DNA of 9,157 nt from Flavobacteriaceae bacterium. GTDB taxonomy: Bacteria; Bacteroidota; Bacteroidia; Flavobacteriales; Flavobacteriaceae. Every line of letters starts with the position of its first letter. The first letter of the stretch is position 1. The stretch is taken from assembly GCA_018623955.1 (NCBI GenBank), contig JAAZUX010000018.1, forward strand, positions 1 to 9,157, in the 5' to 3' direction. A model generated the notes under the pieces. The model made no database searches. It was not told where the DNA came from and was given only the letters and a program-made list of their open reading frames with translations. The position numbers were made by a program, and so were the translations under genes. Positions 6,571-9,157 of this stretch are shown one piece after another.

Positions 6571-6591
6571 AATTGAGGCCTCCCCTCAATT
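6571..6591 (+). terminator. Hairpin after the DUF218 gene, possible weak terminator
   Basis: AATTGAGG (6571-6578), loop CCTCC, then CCTCAATT (6584-6591): a perfect 8-bp stem starting 17 bases after the stop at 6554. It lacks a following T run on either strand, so a factor-independent terminator is uncertain; it could protect the 3' end. Confidence 0.4.
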
Positions 6592-6645
6592 GAATTACGC
6601 TTCAACTCAACTCCTCAAATAACTCTAAATCTATACGTTATAAAA

Positions 6646-6661
6646 TTGTGTGGGCACACAA
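6646..6661. promoter_or_regulatory. Operator-like palindrome TTGTGTG-GG-CACACAA
   Basis: A perfect 7-bp inverted repeat around a GG centre, about 100 bases upstream of the -7 element at 6752. The short spacer suits a dimeric DNA-binding protein more than an RNA hairpin. No regulator gene is visible in the window, so the partner is unknown. Confidence 0.35.
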
Positions 6662-6751
6662 AAATGGAGATGCTTTTTCCGCAAAAAAATTCCTGCTCAA
6701 CCTTGCATAAATTATAGTCATTTTATACGTTCTTTTTTGTGTAAAATTGAG

Positions 6752-6759
6752 TAATTTTG
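6752..6759 (+). promoter_or_regulatory. Candidate -7 element (TAATTTTG) for the small exported protein
   Basis: TAATTTTG is an exact TAnnTTTG ending 5 bases before the ATG at 6765. It also lies inside the upstream TTG-initiated extension (TTG 6747), which argues that the ATG is the real start and that the transcript may be nearly leaderless. Confidence 0.45.
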
Positions 6760-6764
6760 CGCTC

Positions 6765-7064
6765 ATGTTTTCAAAAGGAATAAACAACCTTATCGCAACC
6801 CTATTGACAATGGCTACATTGCTTCAGTCCAGTAGTGCTATTGAGAATTTATTCAGTATGAAATCTTTTCAAAACAGCAATATCAATCTCGATGTAGAAG
6901 GAGATTTTGAAGAACAGGATGTCGAAAAACAAAAAGATAAAATCAATTATGATGCCCAGTCCACAAAACCATATGATTTTGCGGCAGAAAAACTAGAGCA
7001 TCAAATCCTATCTACTTACATTAATTTTATAGAAATTCCTTTCCCTCCCCCAGACTTTTCGTAA
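6765..7064 (+). CDS. Small exported protein of unknown function (99 aa)
   Basis: From the ATG at 6765 the protein has a signal peptide ('GINNLIATLLTMATLLQSSS', cleavage probably after 'SSSA|I'), an acidic and glutamine/lysine-rich middle ('DVEGDFEEQDVEKQKDKINY'), and a short tail 'FIEIPFPPPDFS'. A TTG at 6747 would add six residues, but the promoter element overlaps that region. I recognise no domain. After cleavage about 72 residues remain, acidic and without cysteines, so a soluble periplasmic or secreted peptide is the plain reading. It is 89 bases upstream of the SulP gene on the same strand; an A/T-rich gap with a weak -7 match (7115-7122) lies between, so co-transcription is open. Confidence 0.6.
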   Translation: MFSKGINNLIATLLTMATLLQSSSAIENLFSMKSFQNSNINLDVEGDFEEQDVEKQKDKINYDAQSTKPYDFAAEKLEHQILSTYINFIEIPFPPPDFS

Positions 7065-7114
7065 CAACCTCGCCCCCAAACTTTTTAAAAAAAATTAAAA
7101 AAGCTTAAGGTTAA

Positions 7115-7140
7115 TTTATTTGCTCATCGTTCATACGATG
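7115..7140 (+). promoter_or_regulatory. Possible promoter and small hairpin in the SulP leader
   Basis: TTTATTTG (7115-7122) differs from TAnnTTTG at one base and is preceded by an A-rich tract (7081-7103) that could act as an UP-like element. Just downstream, TCATCG-TTCATA-CGATGA (7124-7141) can form a 6-bp hairpin with a 6-base loop, ending 12 bases before the ATG at 7154. Confidence 0.25.
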
Positions 7141-7153
7141 AAAAACATTTGTT

Positions 7154-8719
7154 ATGAAAAATATTGAATTTTATAAAAACTTAAAAAACGACTTCCCTGC
7201 TAGTGTTGTTGTATTTTTTGTTGCCATTCCCCTTTGTTTGGGAATTGCGTTGGCAAGCGGTGCTCCCTTGTTTTCGGGGCTGATTGCAGGAATTATTGGT
7301 GGAATCGTGGTAGGGCTTATCAGCGGATCACAGGTAGGGGTCAGTGGTCCTGCTGCCGGATTGGCCGCGATCGTATTGACTGCCATTACTTCTTTGGGAA
7401 GTTTTGAGACCTTCCTTTTGGCCGTTGTACTGGGCGGAGTTATCCAACTTTTATTGGGGCTTTTTAAGGCCGGAATCATCGGATATTATTTCCCGAGCTC
7501 TGTTATTCGTGGAATGCTAACCGGAATTGGTTTGATCATTATCATCAAACAACTGCCCTATTTTTTTGGCTACAACAAAACAATAGTCGGGGAATCGAAC
7601 GAGCTTGGAGTATCCCTTCTCAGTCAGATAAGTCTTGGTGCCACAATAGTCGCAATGAGCAGCATGGCCATATTACTGATTTGGGAAAAAGTGCTGTCAA
7701 AAAAAGCCAAAATTTTTACCTTGATTCAGGGTCCATTGGTCGCTGTAGTTTTTGGCATCATTTATACCTATTTTACCAGCGGTAAAAAAACATTGGGGAT
7801 CGCCCAAGAAAACCTTGTAAACGTCCCTAAAAGCACTGATTTGTCGGGCTTACTCTCCAATTTTACTTTTCCCAATTTTTCTGCCATTTCCCAACAAGAG
7901 GTTTGGATGGTTGCCTTTACCATTGCTTTGGTTGCCAGTCTTGAAACACTCTTGTGTGCTGAAGCGACTGATAAATTGGACCGACAAAAAAGAGTTACTC
8001 CAAAAAACAGAGAACTCGTGGCTCAAGGCATCGGTAATATGCTTTCGGGATTGATCGGCGGCTTGCCCATCACTCAGGTTATTGTCAGAAGTTCTGCCAA
8101 TATTCAATCGGGAGGAAAAACCAAACTGTCCGCTATTTTACACGGGTTTCTTTTGTTGATTTCCGTCATGTCTATCCCAGGGTTACTCAATATGATTCCT
8201 CTTTCGGTTTTGGCTGCTATTTTGTTGGTAGTAGGTTATAAATTGACAAAACCGGAATTGTTTAAAACAATGTATCAGCTGGGATGGAAACAATTTTTGC
8301 CTTTTATTACAACTATTGTCGGAATTGTAACAATGGATTTACTGATGGGTATTTTTATCGGATTGGTGGTTGGCGTAGGCTTTATTTTGATCGATAGTTA
8401 CAAAAATTCTCACGCCCTGATTGTTGATCACAGCGACAAAGGTCAAAACAGATATCGTATCAGTTTTGCAGAAGAAGTCACTTTTATCAATAAAGAACCT
8501 GTTTTAAGGGAATTGGAGCGACTTCCTGAGTCGGCTCAATTGGAATTGGATGTTCAAAAAACGAAGTTTTTGGATTTCGATATTTTAGAGATCATCAATG
8601 ATTTTATGCAAATCCATTCTCAGAAAAAAATCCACATTAAGGTGATTACGGAAAGAGGGGTTTTTGAAAATCCTAAAGATTTGTTTAGAACCATTTTTCC
8701 TCATCAAAGAACGGGTTGA
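7154..8719 (+). CDS. SulP family inorganic anion transporter with C-terminal STAS domain
   Basis: 521 residues, typical for bacterial SulP. The membrane domain spans about 15-415. It opens with 'NDFPASVVVFFVAIPLCLGI' (12-31), followed by 'SGSQVGVSGPAAGLAAIV' (57-74, the conserved TM3 SGP-A region) and 'YYFPSSVIRGMLTGIGLIII' (111-130). Later come 'ASLETLLCAEATDKLDRQKR' (261-280) and 'AQGIGNMLSGLIGGLPITQV' (290-309), ending in helices to about 412. Residues about 420-521 are a STAS domain ('LELDVQKTKFLDFDILEIINDF'); the serine often seen in the STAS loop is not evident. SulP proteins move sulfate, bicarbonate or other anions across the inner membrane, usually by Na+ or H+ symport. Relatives in Bacteroidota often lie near carbonic anhydrase genes, which would hint at bicarbonate, but none is in this window, so substrate is unassigned. 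The start at 7154 gives the usual short N-terminus. A strong terminator follows 35 bases after the stop. Confidence 0.93.
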   Translation: MKNIEFYKNLKNDFPASVVVFFVAIPLCLGIALASGAPLFSGLIAGIIGGIVVGLISGSQVGVSGPAAGLAAIVLTAITSLGSFETFLLAVVLGGVIQLLLGLFKAGIIGYYFPSSVIRGMLTGIGLIIIIKQLPYFFGYNKTIVGESNELGVSLLSQISLGATIVAMSSMAILLIWEKVLSKKAKIFTLIQGPLVAVVFGIIYTYFTSGKKTLGIAQENLVNVPKSTDLSGLLSNFTFPNFSAISQQEVWMVAFTIALVASLETLLCAEATDKLDRQKRVTPKNRELVAQGIGNMLSGLIGGLPITQVIVRSSANIQSGGKTKLSAILHGFLLLISVMSIPGLLNMIPLSVLAAILLVVGYKLTKPELFKTMYQLGWKQFLPFITTIVGIVTMDLLMGIFIGLVVGVGFILIDSYKNSHALIVDHSDKGQNRYRISFAEEVTFINKEPVLRELERLPESAQLELDVQKTKFLDFDILEIINDFMQIHSQKKIHIKVITERGVFENPKDLFRTIFPHQRTG

Positions 8720-8754
8720 TATGATTAGATATTAATATGCCTTGTCATAAAATG

Positions 8755-8791
8755 AAAACCTTCTTTGTCGATGACTTAGAGGGTTTTTTTT
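8755..8791 (+). terminator. Intrinsic terminator of the SulP gene
   Basis: AAAACCTTCT (8755-8764) pairs with AGAGGGTTTT (8778-8787) in a 10-bp stem with one G-T pair, a 13-base loop, and four more Ts to 8791. It begins 35 bases after the SulP stop. Confidence 0.8.
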
Positions 8792-8798
8792 ATTTCCT

Positions 8799-8860
8799 TC
8801 GGATTTGGAAGTCCCAGATATGACATTTAATTTTTGAATGTCAGCAATTTATAAATCCGA
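8799..8860. repeat. Nested inverted repeats (two-level stem) between the SulP terminator and the next gene
   Basis: An outer 8-bp arm pair, TCGGATTT (8799-8806) and AAATCCGA (8853-8860), encloses a 7-bp pair, TGACATT (8821-8827) and AATGTCA (8837-8843), with a 9-base loop. It lies after the terminator and before the promoter at 8904, so it is probably not in the main transcript of either neighbour. Confidence 0.5.
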
Positions 8861-8903
8861 TGAATTCATTTTAGATTGTGTTAAGTTAATCGTTTTATGT
8901 TCT

Positions 8904-8911
8904 TATGTTTG
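8904..8911 (+). promoter_or_regulatory. Candidate -7 element (TATGTTTG) for the right-edge lipoprotein
   Basis: TATGTTTG is an exact TAnnTTTG ending 4 bases before the ATG at 8916, implying a leaderless or near-leaderless transcript. No clear -33 TTTG is seen. Confidence 0.45.
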
Positions 8912-8915
8912 TCCA

Positions 8916-9157
8916 ATGAGAAAGGGCATCTTTTTGACATTACTAGTCATTTTGAGTTGCAACAAAGATGAAATGGATGAACAATTCTTTTCAGGAAAGC
9001 TTGTAAAACAGGGAATATGTATGAATTATGTCATTCAAGTGAATGATATTGATTTCCCACAAGATTTGATTGAAAAAAAATGGACTGATGAGTTTTCAGA
9101 AATTGAATATGAAAATGTTTTTGCTTTGGAAAGTGTTTGTGATTTTCCTGAAAGTAT
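8916..9157 (+). CDS. Small lipoprotein of unknown function (5' part, runs off right edge)
   Basis: The frame is open from the ATG at 8916 to the window end (80 codons plus two bases). The N-terminus is a short lipoprotein signal, 'FLTLLVILSC|NKDEMDE', with a good lipobox (I-L-S-C) and acidic residues after the cysteine, compatible with an outer-membrane lipoprotein, possibly surface exposed. The visible mature part ('SGKLVKQGICMNYVIQVNDI', then 'CDFPES') is acidic with two further cysteines, which could form a disulfide. I recognise no family, and the C-terminus is missing. Confidence 0.7.
   Translation, partial: MRKGIFLTLLVILSCNKDEMDEQFFSGKLVKQGICMNYVIQVNDIDFPQDLIEKKWTDEFSEIEYENVFALESVCDFPES

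Noticed and set aside
7081..7103. A/T inverted repeat (CTTTTTAA with TTAAAAAAG) as a terminator after the small exported protein
   Set aside because: The stem is purely A/T apart from one C-G pair and has an extra A; it is better read as an A-tract near a promoter than a terminator.
1..9157. CRISPR array, tRNA/rRNA genes, prophage or defence-system genes
   Set aside because: No regularly spaced repeats, no tRNA cloverleaf, and no transposase, integrase, nuclease or toxin-antitoxin signatures were seen on either strand.

Overview
The window looks like an ordinary chromosomal stretch of a Bacteroidota bacterium, probably near the Cyclobacteriaceae/Cytophagales. The grounds are low G+C, almost no Shine-Dalgarno sequences, several exact copies of the Bacteroidota -7 promoter element TAnnTTTG just before start codons, and typical surface proteins (an SDD-type lipoprotein, a '...SAAQ' signal peptide, secreted GH2 enzyme, DUF2147, SulP transporter). 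The genus is an inference; there is no rRNA or other phylogenetic marker.

Layout. Left edge to 556 (minus): N-terminal part of a secreted beta-glucuronidase-like GH2 enzyme, cut by the window edge. 690-1904 (plus, divergent): an outer-membrane beta-barrel protein of unknown role with a Cys-x-Cys N-terminal domain. 2084-2351 (plus): a small two-helix membrane protein whose frame is broken in a T7 run. 2362-2814 (minus): a GNAT acetyltransferase. 2868-4948 (minus): the most unusual locus, one large modular surface lipoprotein (two InlB-type repeats, lipocalin-like domain, two putative-Ig modules, C-terminal cupredoxin with a full type-1 copper ligand set), now split by a one-base frameshift in a short G tract and an in-frame TAA. 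5208-5624 (plus): a DUF2147 protein. 5625-5816: an intergenic stretch with several small hairpins and no convincing gene. 5817-6554 (plus): a YdcF/ElyC-type DUF218 membrane protein with a TTG start. 6765-7064 (plus): a small exported protein of unknown function. 7154-8719 (plus): a SulP anion transporter with a STAS tail, closed by a clear intrinsic terminator. 8916 to the right edge (plus): the start of a small lipoprotein.

The genes do not form an obvious pathway. Most look singly transcribed; the common theme is the cell envelope (exported enzyme, barrel, lipoproteins, membrane transporter). The lipoprotein and the GNAT gene may be co-transcribed (53-base gap, no visible terminator). I found no CRISPR array, intact insertion sequence, phage gene, tRNA, rRNA or recognisable defence system. 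The points most worth a second look are the disrupted copper-domain lipoprotein, the second frameshift at 2084-2351 (together raising true gene decay versus sequence error), the very short predicted leaders, and the nested inverted repeats after the SulP terminator.
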